Assembly (NCBI GenBank): GCA_030535875.1
Contig: JAUNRC010000002.1
Coordinates: 1 to 64,000, forward strand
Direction of reading: 5' to 3'
Source of the DNA: Akkermansia sp.
GTDB lineage: Bacteria > Verrucomicrobiota > Verrucomicrobiia > Verrucomicrobiales > Akkermansiaceae
DNA: 64,000 bases
The notes under the pieces were generated by a model. The model did not search any database. It had not been told where the DNA came from and saw nothing but the letters and a program-made list of their open reading frames with translations. Both the position numbers and the translations under genes were made by a program. Positions 8,561 through 15,963 of this stretch are shown piece after piece. Numbering within the stretch: the stretch's first letter is position 1; every line of letters begins with the position of its first letter.

Positions 8561-9578
8561 TTTTTTACTGATAGGTCTTTTGGTCGTGGCGGCCCATGTT
8601 CAGGGGGCCGTGCGCGCAAAGAGTTACGATGAGGCGCTGGAGAAGGCCGGTGATAGCGGAGTGATTGTCTATTGCTATGGCCCCGACTGGAACAAACCCA
8701 GTCTGAAGTTGCTGGATTCGTTCTGGAACACCCCTGCTGCCGAGGCCGCAGCCGGTAATGCGGTGATGTTGGCTGTGCCGTTTTATGAGCGGGACACGGC
8801 GAAGGGAGCGGACGAGGCTTCGTCTATACGCGGCCGCATGCCGGCTCCGCCCTTCAATGTATGTCCCACGATTATGTTGTTCGATAAGACCGGTCGTCGC
8901 GTGGCTTCGTTCCAAGGTGCTGATTACTTCGGTACGGATGAGGCCTGCACCGAGGCGCAGAATAACATGCGTAAGTACATTGAGGCCTTGAGAAAACAGC
9001 AGGAACTTCTTGGCAAGGCTGCCGGTTTGATAGGTCAGGAAAAGGCCAAGATTCTTCTCGAAGTGGCGGAATTACCGGTGGAGCGTCCGGCGGATTTTAT
9101 GGAGCAGTTGAAGTTGGCTGACCCTGCTGATAAGTTGGGTGGTATGCGCCGTCTGACGTTCCGTCCTCGCGAAGATTTGGTGTATAAGCTGATGGATACG
9201 ACGGATGGCTTCCTTAAACCTGATTTCGAAGCTGACTTTGACGAAATTAAGAAGGAGTGTGAGAAGATGTTTAAGGATGAAACTCTGCGTCCTGAAGACC
9301 GACAGGCTGCCTTCAGCATCTATATCGGTCAGGCTCGACGTGAGGGAATCCCCCCGAACCAGCTTAAGGGATTGATTAAGAAAGTTCACAAGTTGGCACC
9401 CGATACCACATACGGTAAAATTTCGCCGGCTTTGGCGGATGCCTGGGGTGCGCTGCGCAATAAGCTCAATTCTGATGAACGCAAGGCCGCTCGTGAGGCG
9501 AAGCGAGCCAAGGATAAGGAGAAAAAGGCAGCCAAGCGTGATAAGCGCCGTGCTGAGGAAACAATCGAGATTGATTGA
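8538..9578 (+). CDS. Exported thioredoxin-fold protein without a CxxC motif
   Basis: The 346-residue product has a clear signal peptide ending near residue 23 (VAAHVQGAV). It then has a thioredoxin-like domain whose fold cues are visible (VIVYCYGPDWNKPS, later PFNVCPTIMLFDKTGRRVASFQG). The redox CxxC position is replaced by PDWNKPS, so a disulfide exchange role is unlikely. The C-terminal 40 residues are a highly basic Lys/Arg/Ala helix. The gene overlaps the upstream transglutaminase-like gene by 23 bases, which implies coupled translation and a joint role outside the cytoplasm. It may act as a chaperone or binding partner, but the function is not known. Confidence 0.65.
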   Translation: MITRKLSNFLLIGLLVVAAHVQGAVRAKSYDEALEKAGDSGVIVYCYGPDWNKPSLKLLDSFWNTPAAEAAAGNAVMLAVPFYERDTAKGADEASSIRGRMPAPPFNVCPTIMLFDKTGRRVASFQGADYFGTDEACTEAQNNMRKYIEALRKQQELLGKAAGLIGQEKAKILLEVAELPVERPADFMEQLKLADPADKLGGMRRLTFRPREDLVYKLMDTTDGFLKPDFEADFDEIKKECEKMFKDETLRPEDRQAAFSIYIGQARREGIPPNQLKGLIKKVHKLAPDTTYGKISPALADAWGALRNKLNSDERKAAREAKRAKDKEKKAAKRDKRRAEETIEID

Positions 9579-9597
9579 TTAACAATCACGGAAAGAT

Positions 9598-9644
9598 AAA
9601 CATAACCTCTTCTGTCCCACGCGGGCGGAAGAGGTTATGTTTTT
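9598..9644. terminator. Bidirectional terminator
   Basis: A perfect 15-base-pair stem, AAACATAACCTCTTC (9598-9612) with its complement at 9628-9642, has a 15-base loop and A and T tracts on the two sides. It separates the operon ending at 9578 from the convergent L,D-transpeptidase gene. Confidence 0.85.
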
Positions 9645-9692
9645 CAAGCAAAAGATGTTATGTGCAGAGCCGACTGTTGATTGAAAGCGGTT

Positions 9693-10361
9693 TTAAGGTC
9701 GGTCAGAGTCGGAATCTTCGTAGGGAGCCTTGTGTTGTTCCGTATATTGCCAGCCCGGCAGGAGATGTTGCCAGAACTCGAAATGTTGATGAGAGACTTC
9801 TTCTTGCATGCGTTCCTCCGTCATGCGGAAGGGGTAGACTTGTACGGGAACTGATTTTACTCCTGCTCGGAAGGCCTCATTCACAAGGGTGTAGATTTCT
9901 TCGATGATAGGGTCGGTCATGGCAAAGCAGCCGATAGAGACATCGCTGCCGTGCACCATGATGTAGGAGCCGGTGCGCCCCAGTGAGCGGTCGTAGGCGT
10001 TTGGGTAGCCGATGTTGAAGGAGAGGTGGTACATGCTGCGCGGGTTCATGGCGCGCGGTAATACGCGGTAGAAACCCTCGGGTGCCTGTTCGTCGCCTTC
10101 CTTGGTCTTGGGTCCGAGCTCACCGCTCATGGCCGCAATCTCGTAGGTGTCGAACAGGCGCCACTTGCCGTCCGGCTCCTGCAACCAGAGCTCCAGTTCA
10201 TAATCTTCCTTGATAATTCTCAGGAATACCGGCTTGCCGAAGTGCTCCTTGAGCTCTGCCTCGACATGTTGTCGCGCTTCGGCCACACGGTCATTGCCGT
10301 GGCAGGGAGTACCGGTGAGGGGAAGAGCCATGAGCAGGAGCAGAGGGAGTAGGCGGCTCAT
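9693..10361 (-). CDS. L,D-transpeptidase family protein, YafK type
   Basis: The 222-residue exported protein has a signal peptide and a YkuD catalytic domain. The active-site motif is MVHGSDVSIGCFAMTD, with the catalytic His and Cys in HGxxxSxGC order. The segments LGPKTKEGDEQAPEGFYRV and HLSFNIGYPNAYDRSLGRTG match the YafK/DpaA branch rather than classical ErfK enzymes. In E. coli YafK is reported to cut the bond between the outer-membrane lipoprotein and peptidoglycan. Here the role is presumably envelope cross-link formation or removal. It overlaps the upstream membrane gene by four bases (ATGA), so the two are translated together. Confidence 0.88.
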   Translation of the reverse strand: MSRLLPLLLLMALPLTGTPCHGNDRVAEARQHVEAELKEHFGKPVFLRIIKEDYELELWLQEPDGKWRLFDTYEIAAMSGELGPKTKEGDEQAPEGFYRVLPRAMNPRSMYHLSFNIGYPNAYDRSLGRTGSYIMVHGSDVSIGCFAMTDPIIEEIYTLVNEAFRAGVKSVPVQVYPFRMTEERMQEEVSHQHFEFWQHLLPGWQYTEQHKAPYEDSDSDRP

Positions 10362-11035
10362 GACTGCGGCTCCGATTCTTCTTTCTTTTTACGTCGGGGC
10401 AGGTGCGGAATACAGGCTTCAAATAGTGCCATCAGACCGGCATATATCAGCAGGAATGCACCGGGCAGGGCGGCTGTAAGCCAAGGGCTGTTGCGGAATA
10501 CATCAGCCATTTGTGCCGGAGCAGGATCGGCCGTTCCGAGCCATGCCGTTACCATGAGGTTGCAAAGCATGGTGAGAACCAACCAGAGCAGGTAGCACAC
10601 TATAGCGGTAATAAATACCCGTACCTGATCTCGGGCGCACAGGCAGGCTGTGAACCAGAGGAGGGGCAGCAGCCAGTAAATGACGGGGAATTTCTCGCCG
10701 ATATCGGCAAAGCCCGCGGCCTGCAATTCCGTATATACAGGCGTGGTAACTGCTCCCTGAAGCCCGGCGGCTATCATGACCAGTTCACCCATCAGCAGCA
10801 TACTCAGCAGGCTGAATAAAATGTTCCATACCCCGCCCATCCATTTCATCACGGAGAGCTGAAGTGCGATGATGGCTCCCCACATCAGAACTTCACCGCC
10901 TGTCGGGCCGAGTTGGGTCAGATTTTCCCACAACTCTGCACTTGTCATCCCCTTGCCCCCATCTCGGCAGGCAAGCACCAGCCAGACAAACAGTACGATA
11001 CATATCACTTGGAAAATTGCCTTCGCAGCTCTCAT
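10358..11035 (-). CDS. Membrane protein coupled to a YafK-type enzyme
   Basis: This 225-residue protein has about six hydrophobic segments and a basic-acidic C-terminal tail (PRRKKKEESEPQS). I recognise no family. The start is set by the promoter: the -10 hexamer overlaps an upstream in-frame ATG at 11047, which cannot be in the mRNA. The ATG at 11035, ten bases past the -10, is therefore preferred. The four-base overlap with the L,D-transpeptidase gene downstream suggests a shared envelope function. Confidence 0.65.
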   Translation of the reverse strand: MRAAKAIFQVICIVLFVWLVLACRDGGKGMTSAELWENLTQLGPTGGEVLMWGAIIALQLSVMKWMGGVWNILFSLLSMLLMGELVMIAAGLQGAVTTPVYTELQAAGFADIGEKFPVIYWLLPLLWFTACLCARDQVRVFITAIVCYLLWLVLTMLCNLMVTAWLGTADPAPAQMADVFRNSPWLTAALPGAFLLIYAGLMALFEACIPHLPRRKKKEESEPQS

Positions 11036-11045
11036 AACGCCCGCC

Positions 11046-11075
11046 ATTTTAATTCATTTACCCCTCTTCCGTCAA
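11046..11075 (-). promoter_or_regulatory. Promoter that decides the start of the membrane gene
   Basis: On the minus strand, TTGACG (11070-11075) is followed by TAAAAT (11046-11051, spacer 18) or TTAAAA (11047-11052, spacer 17). Both overlap the ATG at 11047, leaving the ATG at 11035 as the first usable start. Confidence 0.6.
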
Positions 11076-11196
11076 GGTCAATGTTCACAAAATTGCATGA
11101 ATGGCGGGAGGACGACGATTTCGGGGGGGGCTTGTTATAGTTAAAAGTCAAAAAGAGGGACTGAATGTGCGGTATGTAACATGTTGCACAAAAGAG

Positions 11197-11225
11197 TTGC
11201 TAAATGGCTGTGGGCAGGTTATACT
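11197..11225 (+). promoter_or_regulatory. Promoter of the small membrane protein gene
   Basis: TTGCTA (11197-11202), a 17-base spacer and TATACT (11220-11225) lie inside what would be the N-terminus of a longer frame starting at 11181. The ATG at 11235 follows the -10 by 9 bases. Confidence 0.6.
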
Positions 11226-11234
11226 GGGGGCCTT

Positions 11235-11582
11235 ATGAGTGAGGAGCCGGAAGATTACAATGCGTTCGACAAGTGGGATGCCGTCGGTGCAGCCGCCATG
11301 CTGGGGCTTTTTCCGGCAGTTGTGCATTTTATTTTTTCTAAGCACGATATTCCCGGCACGTTGACATGGCTGGTGGTGCCTGTTGTGGCGGCTTTGGCTG
11401 TTTATTTGTCGGGATTTCTGTTTTCCGGAAAATCACTTGGGCGCATAGTGAACCTGGTTGGCCTTATCCTGACCCCCATTTTCCTGATAATTGCCTGTTT
11501 TTACTGGGCGGAGGCCATTGAGCGTGATTTCCCGAAGCGAGATGCGAATGAGCCGAAGCCTGAGCAACAGGCTAAGCCGTGA
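11235..11582 (+). CDS. Small membrane protein with three hydrophobic segments
   Basis: The 115-residue product has an acidic N-terminus (MSEEPEDYNAFDKWD), three hydrophobic stretches and a charged, Pro-rich tail. I do not recognise the family. The promoter at 11197-11225 excludes the longer reading that would begin at 11181. It ends one base before the convergent metallophosphoesterase gene, with no terminator between them. Confidence 0.55.
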   Translation: MSEEPEDYNAFDKWDAVGAAAMLGLFPAVVHFIFSKHDIPGTLTWLVVPVVAALAVYLSGFLFSGKSLGRIVNLVGLILTPIFLIIACFYWAEAIERDFPKRDANEPKPEQQAKP

Positions 11583-12437
11583 TTATTGCTCACCGATGGA
11601 GATGATATTTATCTCCGGCGGGCAGAAGAAGCGCATGTTCCATATACTCCCGACCCCGCGCGAGACGAAAACCTTGCGTCCGCCTTCAAAGTCGTAAAGT
11701 CCGGCCGGCATGGAGGAGCGGAAACTCAGGAATGTGCGGGTGAAGGGGATGCCGATTTGCCCGCCGTGGGTGTGCCCGGAGAGCATGACATCCCAATCGT
11801 ACTCGCGGAGCAGCCAGCGGCTTTCCGGGTCGTGAGAGAGGAGCAGAACCGGCAGAGGTTCTTCCCCGGCGGTTTTCATGCAGCGTTGAGGAGCCTCGTC
11901 ACCCTCGTTCCAATCGCCCAGACCAATCAGTCGCAAGGTCTTCCCTGAGGGCGTGGTCCAGTCGATAGCCCGGTTGCGCAGGAGGGGTACCCCGGCGGTG
12001 CTGAGCACACGTTCGACTTCATCCTGTTTTTCGTAGTCGTGATTGCCAAGTATGGCGAAGGTTGGGGCGATGGCTCGTAGGCGGCGGAACCCGTTGACAG
12101 CCCATCGCGTGCGCCGGAATCGATGCTCGGCGGTGACTAAATCCCCGCCGAAGATGATGAGGTCAGGTTTTTGTTGTTGTAATGTTTCGATGACAGCCTC
12201 GAACTGCGAGGGGGAATTGTGCAGGTCTGTCAGCAGCGCTATGCGCAGAGGCCCGACTCCGGGCAGAGCCTCTGCGGGTAAGCTCTGTATGTTGCACTCT
12301 AATTTATCGGCTTCCCATCCGCCGATGAGCTCTGCGCTGCATTTGCAAAGAAGTGCAGCCAGAACCAACGCAACGTAACGATATTTGTTGCGGATGATGT
12401 GGTCGGTTAGGCGGCGGATGAGATGCGGATTTTTCAT
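11583..12437 (-). CDS. Membrane-anchored metallophosphoesterase (YkuE/LpxG-like)
   Basis: The 284-residue protein has one N-terminal hydrophobic anchor (about 22-36) followed by a calcineurin-like phosphoesterase domain. The metal-binding motifs are complete: TDLH, GGDLV, GNHDYE, LLSHDPE and SGHTHGGQIG. Relatives include YkuE and the chlamydial LpxG, which hydrolyses UDP-diacylglucosamine in lipid A synthesis. Either a lipid A role or a general phosphodiesterase role would fit. It is the last gene of the aroB run, 20 bases after the second aminopeptidase gene. Confidence 0.82.
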   Translation of the reverse strand: MKNPHLIRRLTDHIIRNKYRYVALVLAALLCKCSAELIGGWEADKLECNIQSLPAEALPGVGPLRIALLTDLHNSPSQFEAVIETLQQQKPDLIIFGGDLVTAEHRFRRTRWAVNGFRRLRAIAPTFAILGNHDYEKQDEVERVLSTAGVPLLRNRAIDWTTPSGKTLRLIGLGDWNEGDEAPQRCMKTAGEEPLPVLLLSHDPESRWLLREYDWDVMLSGHTHGGQIGIPFTRTFLSFRSSMPAGLYDFEGGRKVFVSRGVGSIWNMRFFCPPEINIISIGEQ

Positions 12438-12457
12438 GAGCGATGGGGCAGGGGATA

Positions 12458-13564
12458 TTATTCCGCTGCGTTGAAGAGCGCCAGTTCCGGGTCGATGAAG
12501 ACACCATCCTTACGGATGAGCTTGTCATCAAAGTAGATTTCGCCGCCGCCGAACTCCGGCCGTTGAATGCAGACAAGGTCCCAGTGGATGGCCGATTCGT
12601 TGCCGTTGGGTGCCTCATCGTAGCATTGGCCGGGGGTAAGGTGGAAGGAGCCGGCAATCTTCTCGTCAAAGAGGATGTCGCGCATGGGCTTGAGCACGTG
12701 CGGGTTGACCCCGAGGGCGAACTCGCCGATGTATCGAGCTCCTTCATCGGTGTCGAGAATCTTGTTAAGCGCCTCATCATTTCCGTTGCAGTGAGCCTCG
12801 ACAATTTTTCCGTTCTCGAATCGGAATGTAACCCCATCGAAGGGGATACCATGGTAAATGGTGGGGGCGTTGTAGCTGATGGTGCCGTTGATGCTGTCGC
12901 GGATGGGGGCTGTGTAGACTTCACCGTCGGGAATGTTGCAGTCACCGGCGCAGACGATGGCCGGTACTCCCTTAATGCTGAACGTCAGGTCTGTGCCCGG
13001 ACCGACGATGTGTACTTTATCGGTGGCCTCCATCATGGCTTTGAGTTTTTGCATGCCTTCGCGCATGGCGGCGTAGTCGGCCAGACAGCAACGGAAGTAG
13101 AAGTCCTCAAAGTCTTCCGTGCTCATGCCGGCAGCCTGAGCCATGGCAGGGGTGGGCCATGCCAGTACCGTCCATTTGCGCTTGTTGACGGTGAAGTCGC
13201 TTGCGGCTTTCATGTGCTTGCTGACGAGCTTCATGCGCTCGGCGGGAACGTCCGCAGACTCGAAGCTGTTGTGGTCGGCATAAAAGACCACATTGACATC
13301 CATGTCCTGAGCGCGCTGCAGGCGGTAGCGGCCCTCCAGCTCGTATTGTTCCTCCGTGGCTCCCATTTGCAGTTCTTTATTGACGGCGGCATGGGTGATA
13401 TCAACGTGAGGTATGCCGCCGGCACGACGGACGGCGCGAATGAGCTCGACGACCATGGGGTCGGGGATGTCCAACATGCGAAGGTTGACTCGTTCACCGG
13501 GCTGCACGCGCACGGCGTAACCAGTCACCTGTTCTGCCAGTTGCTGATAACGGGGGTCTTTCAT
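12458..13564 (-). CDS. M29-family aminopeptidase, copy 1
   Basis: This 368-residue protein belongs to the thermophilic aminopeptidase family M29 (AmpS/AmpT type), cobalt- or zinc-dependent cytosolic enzymes that release N-terminal residues from peptides. Expected metal ligands are visible in NIPDGEVYTAP (Glu), GEFALGVN (Glu), AGSFHLTPG (His), SAIHWDLV (His) and FDDKLI (Asp). It is a close paralogue of the gene just upstream (13570-14679), separated by five bases, so the pair looks like a tandem duplication that has diverged mainly in the N-terminal half. Confidence 0.9.
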   Translation of the reverse strand: MKDPRYQQLAEQVTGYAVRVQPGERVNLRMLDIPDPMVVELIRAVRRAGGIPHVDITHAAVNKELQMGATEEQYELEGRYRLQRAQDMDVNVVFYADHNSFESADVPAERMKLVSKHMKAASDFTVNKRKWTVLAWPTPAMAQAAGMSTEDFEDFYFRCCLADYAAMREGMQKLKAMMEATDKVHIVGPGTDLTFSIKGVPAIVCAGDCNIPDGEVYTAPIRDSINGTISYNAPTIYHGIPFDGVTFRFENGKIVEAHCNGNDEALNKILDTDEGARYIGEFALGVNPHVLKPMRDILFDEKIAGSFHLTPGQCYDEAPNGNESAIHWDLVCIQRPEFGGGEIYFDDKLIRKDGVFIDPELALFNAAE

Positions 13565-13569
13565 GATAA

Positions 13570-14679
13570 TTAGTCCATGATGGGGTTGAGGATGGACAAT
13601 TCAGGGTCGGTGAAGATACCGTTCTTGCGGATGAGTTCGCCATCGAAGTAAATTTCGCCGCCGCCGTAGTCGGCACGTTGTATACAGACCATATCCCAGT
13701 GAACCTGAGAACGATTGCCGTTGTCGCAGTTCTCGTAGGCCTGACCGGGGGTGAAATGGAATGAGCCGCCAATCTTCTCATCGAAGAGAATGTCGCGCAT
13801 GGGCTTGAGAATGTAGGGGTTGACCCCCAGAGCGAACTCGCCTATGAAGCGGGCTCCCTCATCGGAGTCGAGTATCTTGTTGAGGGCGTCTTCGTTGCCG
13901 TTGCAATGAGCCTCGATAATCTTGCCGTCTTTGAAGGTCAGGCGGATGCCGTCGAAGGGGATACCTTGGAAAAGTGTGGGTGCCGTGTAGTGAATGGTAC
14001 CGTTCACGCTGTCTTTTATAGGAGCGGTGAAGACTTCGCCGTCGGGGATGTTCATTTCTCCGGCACAGGGGATGGCAGGCATGCCTTTGATGCTGAATGT
14101 CAGGTCGGTGCCGGGGCCGACAATGTGGACAACGTCGGTTTTCATCATGCGCTCAGCCAGTTTGTTCATGGCTTCGTGGAGCTTGTCATAATCGGCTAAG
14201 CAACAACGGAAGTAGAAGTCCTCAAAGGACTCCGTGCTCATGCCGGCTCCCTGTGCCATAGAGGGGGTGGGCCAGCGCAGTACACACCATTTGGTCTTGC
14301 AAACGCGGTGATTGTGTACGGGGCGCATGTGCTTCATGGCCAGTTTCATGGCTTCGGCGGGTACGGAGGAGTTCTCGAAGCTGTTGGCACCACCGCGAAT
14401 GGCGATGTAAGCGTCCATTCCCTGCATTTCGGCCAGTTCAAATCCGGCAATGCTCTCGTACTGAGCATCGGTGGCACCGGCGAGCATTTCGCGGGTTACT
14501 CGGCTGTGGCGCAGGTTGATGTGGGGATTGCCGCCGGCCTCGCGCACGGCACGGATGAGTGCGATGGCAATTTCATCGGGGGCATCGATGATTTCCAGCA
14601 GGACGTGCTCGCCGGGTTGCACGCGGCAGGAATGGGATATCAGGCTCTTTGCGAGCTGTGTTGTTCGGGGATCGGTCAT
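13570..14679 (-). CDS. M29-family aminopeptidase, copy 2
   Basis: The 369-residue paralogue carries the same M29 ligand set (NIPDGEVFTAP, GEFALGVN, GSFHFTPG, SQVHWDMV). I use the ATG at 14679 (MTDPRTTQ) because it matches the start and length of the neighbouring copy, and because the longer frame would overlap the end of aroB. It lies 44 bases after aroB. Two M29 enzymes side by side may differ in substrate range. The N-terminal halves show most substitutions. Confidence 0.9.
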   Translation of the reverse strand: MTDPRTTQLAKSLISHSCRVQPGEHVLLEIIDAPDEIAIALIRAVREAGGNPHINLRHSRVTREMLAGATDAQYESIAGFELAEMQGMDAYIAIRGGANSFENSSVPAEAMKLAMKHMRPVHNHRVCKTKWCVLRWPTPSMAQGAGMSTESFEDFYFRCCLADYDKLHEAMNKLAERMMKTDVVHIVGPGTDLTFSIKGMPAIPCAGEMNIPDGEVFTAPIKDSVNGTIHYTAPTLFQGIPFDGIRLTFKDGKIIEAHCNGNEDALNKILDSDEGARFIGEFALGVNPYILKPMRDILFDEKIGGSFHFTPGQAYENCDNGNRSQVHWDMVCIQRADYGGGEIYFDGELIRKNGIFTDPELSILNPIMD

Positions 14680-14723
14680 GTGAACGGATGGGGTTGTGTG
14701 TTGAAATCGGAATGAAGGGGCTA

Positions 14724-15833
14724 TCAGGGCTTGGTCGTGAGCCATTGCAGGGTTTCGGCCAAATCATCGGCCGTGACATCTTCGGAGAGTACCGGCTCGC
14801 TCAGGTCGCGCAGCAGAACAAAGCGTATGGTGCCGCCGCTGAATTTCTTGTCGCTTGCCGTGAACTTCAGAGCTCTCTCGGCTGTGACGTTTTCCGGCAG
14901 GGTGAGCGGGAGTTCCAGCGCTTTGAGCGTATCTATCACCTCGCGCTCGGCTGAGGTGCTCAGGTTGCAATATTTGCGGCTCAGGCGCAGAGCTCCCCGC
15001 AGCCCCAGGCTGACAACTTCGCCGTGCAGCAGTTCACCGTAGGGTACGCTGGCCTCGATGCCGTGCCCCAGGGTATGGCCGAGGTTGAGGAAGGCGCGCA
15101 CGCCGCAGGTTTCCTTCTCGTCTTCTTCAACGATGCGGGCTTTGATGGCGATATTGTCGGCGATGACGGAGGGCAGGCGCTCGATGGTGTTGAGGGTGAA
15201 GCCAAGGTCGATTTCTTGGGCCAGTTGGCGCAGGGTGCGAAGCATGGAAGGCTTGCGGATGGCAGCGTGCTTGACCATTTCAGCCATTCCTTCGCGCAGA
15301 ACTCGCGGGGAGAGCGAGAGCAGGGTGGTCGGGTCGGCTATCACGAGGGACGGTTGGTGGAAAGCGCCGATGAGGTTCTTGCCGGCGGCAATGTCAACGG
15401 CTGTCTTGCCGCCTACCGAGCTGTCAACCTGAGCCATGACGGTGGTGGGTATCTGGATGAAGGGTATGCCACGGTAGTAGACGGAGGCAACAAATCCGGC
15501 CAAATCTCCTACTACGCCGCCGCCCAGCGCTACTACAAAGCTGCTGCGGTCGTGACCCTCCGCAACCATTTCGTTGACAATCTGCTCGACCGTACTCAGA
15601 TTTTTGTTCTGTTCCCCGGCCTCGAAAACATGAAGGGAGGTGCAGTAGCCGGCATCTTCGAGGCTGTGAATGACTTTTTCTCCGTACAGGGGGTAGACGT
15701 TGCTGTCGCTGATAATGGCGGCTTTGCCGTGCAGGCGCAGGCGACCGGTGAGGTACCCCACGCTGTCCAGCGCATTGTTTTCAACATGGACGTTATAGGA
15801 GCGTGTACCGAGAGAAAGGTTGACTACTGGCAT
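14724..15833 (-). CDS. aroB: 3-dehydroquinate synthase
   Basis: AroB makes 3-dehydroquinate from DAHP, the second step of the shikimate pathway, using NAD and zinc. The 369-residue length is normal. The NAD-binding GGGVVGDLAGFVAS, the substrate loop QVDSSVGGKTAVD and the zinc ligands in REGMAEMVKHAAI, NLGHTLGHGIE and LLHGEVV are all present. It heads a minus-strand run with two aminopeptidases and a phosphoesterase. Its promoter has a consensus TATAAT ending six bases before the ATG, giving a leaderless message. Confidence 0.97.
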   Translation of the reverse strand: MPVVNLSLGTRSYNVHVENNALDSVGYLTGRLRLHGKAAIISDSNVYPLYGEKVIHSLEDAGYCTSLHVFEAGEQNKNLSTVEQIVNEMVAEGHDRSSFVVALGGGVVGDLAGFVASVYYRGIPFIQIPTTVMAQVDSSVGGKTAVDIAAGKNLIGAFHQPSLVIADPTTLLSLSPRVLREGMAEMVKHAAIRKPSMLRTLRQLAQEIDLGFTLNTIERLPSVIADNIAIKARIVEEDEKETCGVRAFLNLGHTLGHGIEASVPYGELLHGEVVSLGLRGALRLSRKYCNLSTSAEREVIDTLKALELPLTLPENVTAERALKFTASDKKFSGGTIRFVLLRDLSEPVLSEDVTADDLAETLQWLTTKP

Positions 15834-15839
15834 GCGCAG

Positions 15840-15868
15840 ATTATACGCACGCGCCCCTGCACACGCAA
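15840..15868 (-). promoter_or_regulatory. aroB promoter
   Basis: On the minus strand TTGCGT (15863-15868), a 17-base spacer and a consensus TATAAT (15840-15845) are followed by only six bases before the aroB ATG. The predicted +1 coincides with the start codon. Confidence 0.75.
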
Positions 15869-15928
15869 GGCTTTATTGTGTACGTCGCTTTTTGAATGGA
15901 GAAAAAGTTAAAAAAAGGAAACTATTTC

Positions 15929-15957
15929 TTGACGGGGGATATTCTGATTGATAGTAT
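15929..15957 (+). promoter_or_regulatory. Promoter of the DUF4261-like ankyrin gene
   Basis: TTGACG (15929-15934), a 17-base spacer and TAGTAT (15952-15957) end six bases before ATG 15964. A GTG directly after the -10 (15958) is upstream of the likely +1 and is unlikely to be the start. Confidence 0.7.
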
Positions 15958-15963
15958 GTGGTC

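Noticed and set aside
12443-13573. 376-codon plus-strand frame opposite aminopeptidase copy 1, and similar frames opposite metX (39663-40985) and aroB (15024-15911)
   Set aside because: All lie opposite conserved enzymes and lack signals or domains.
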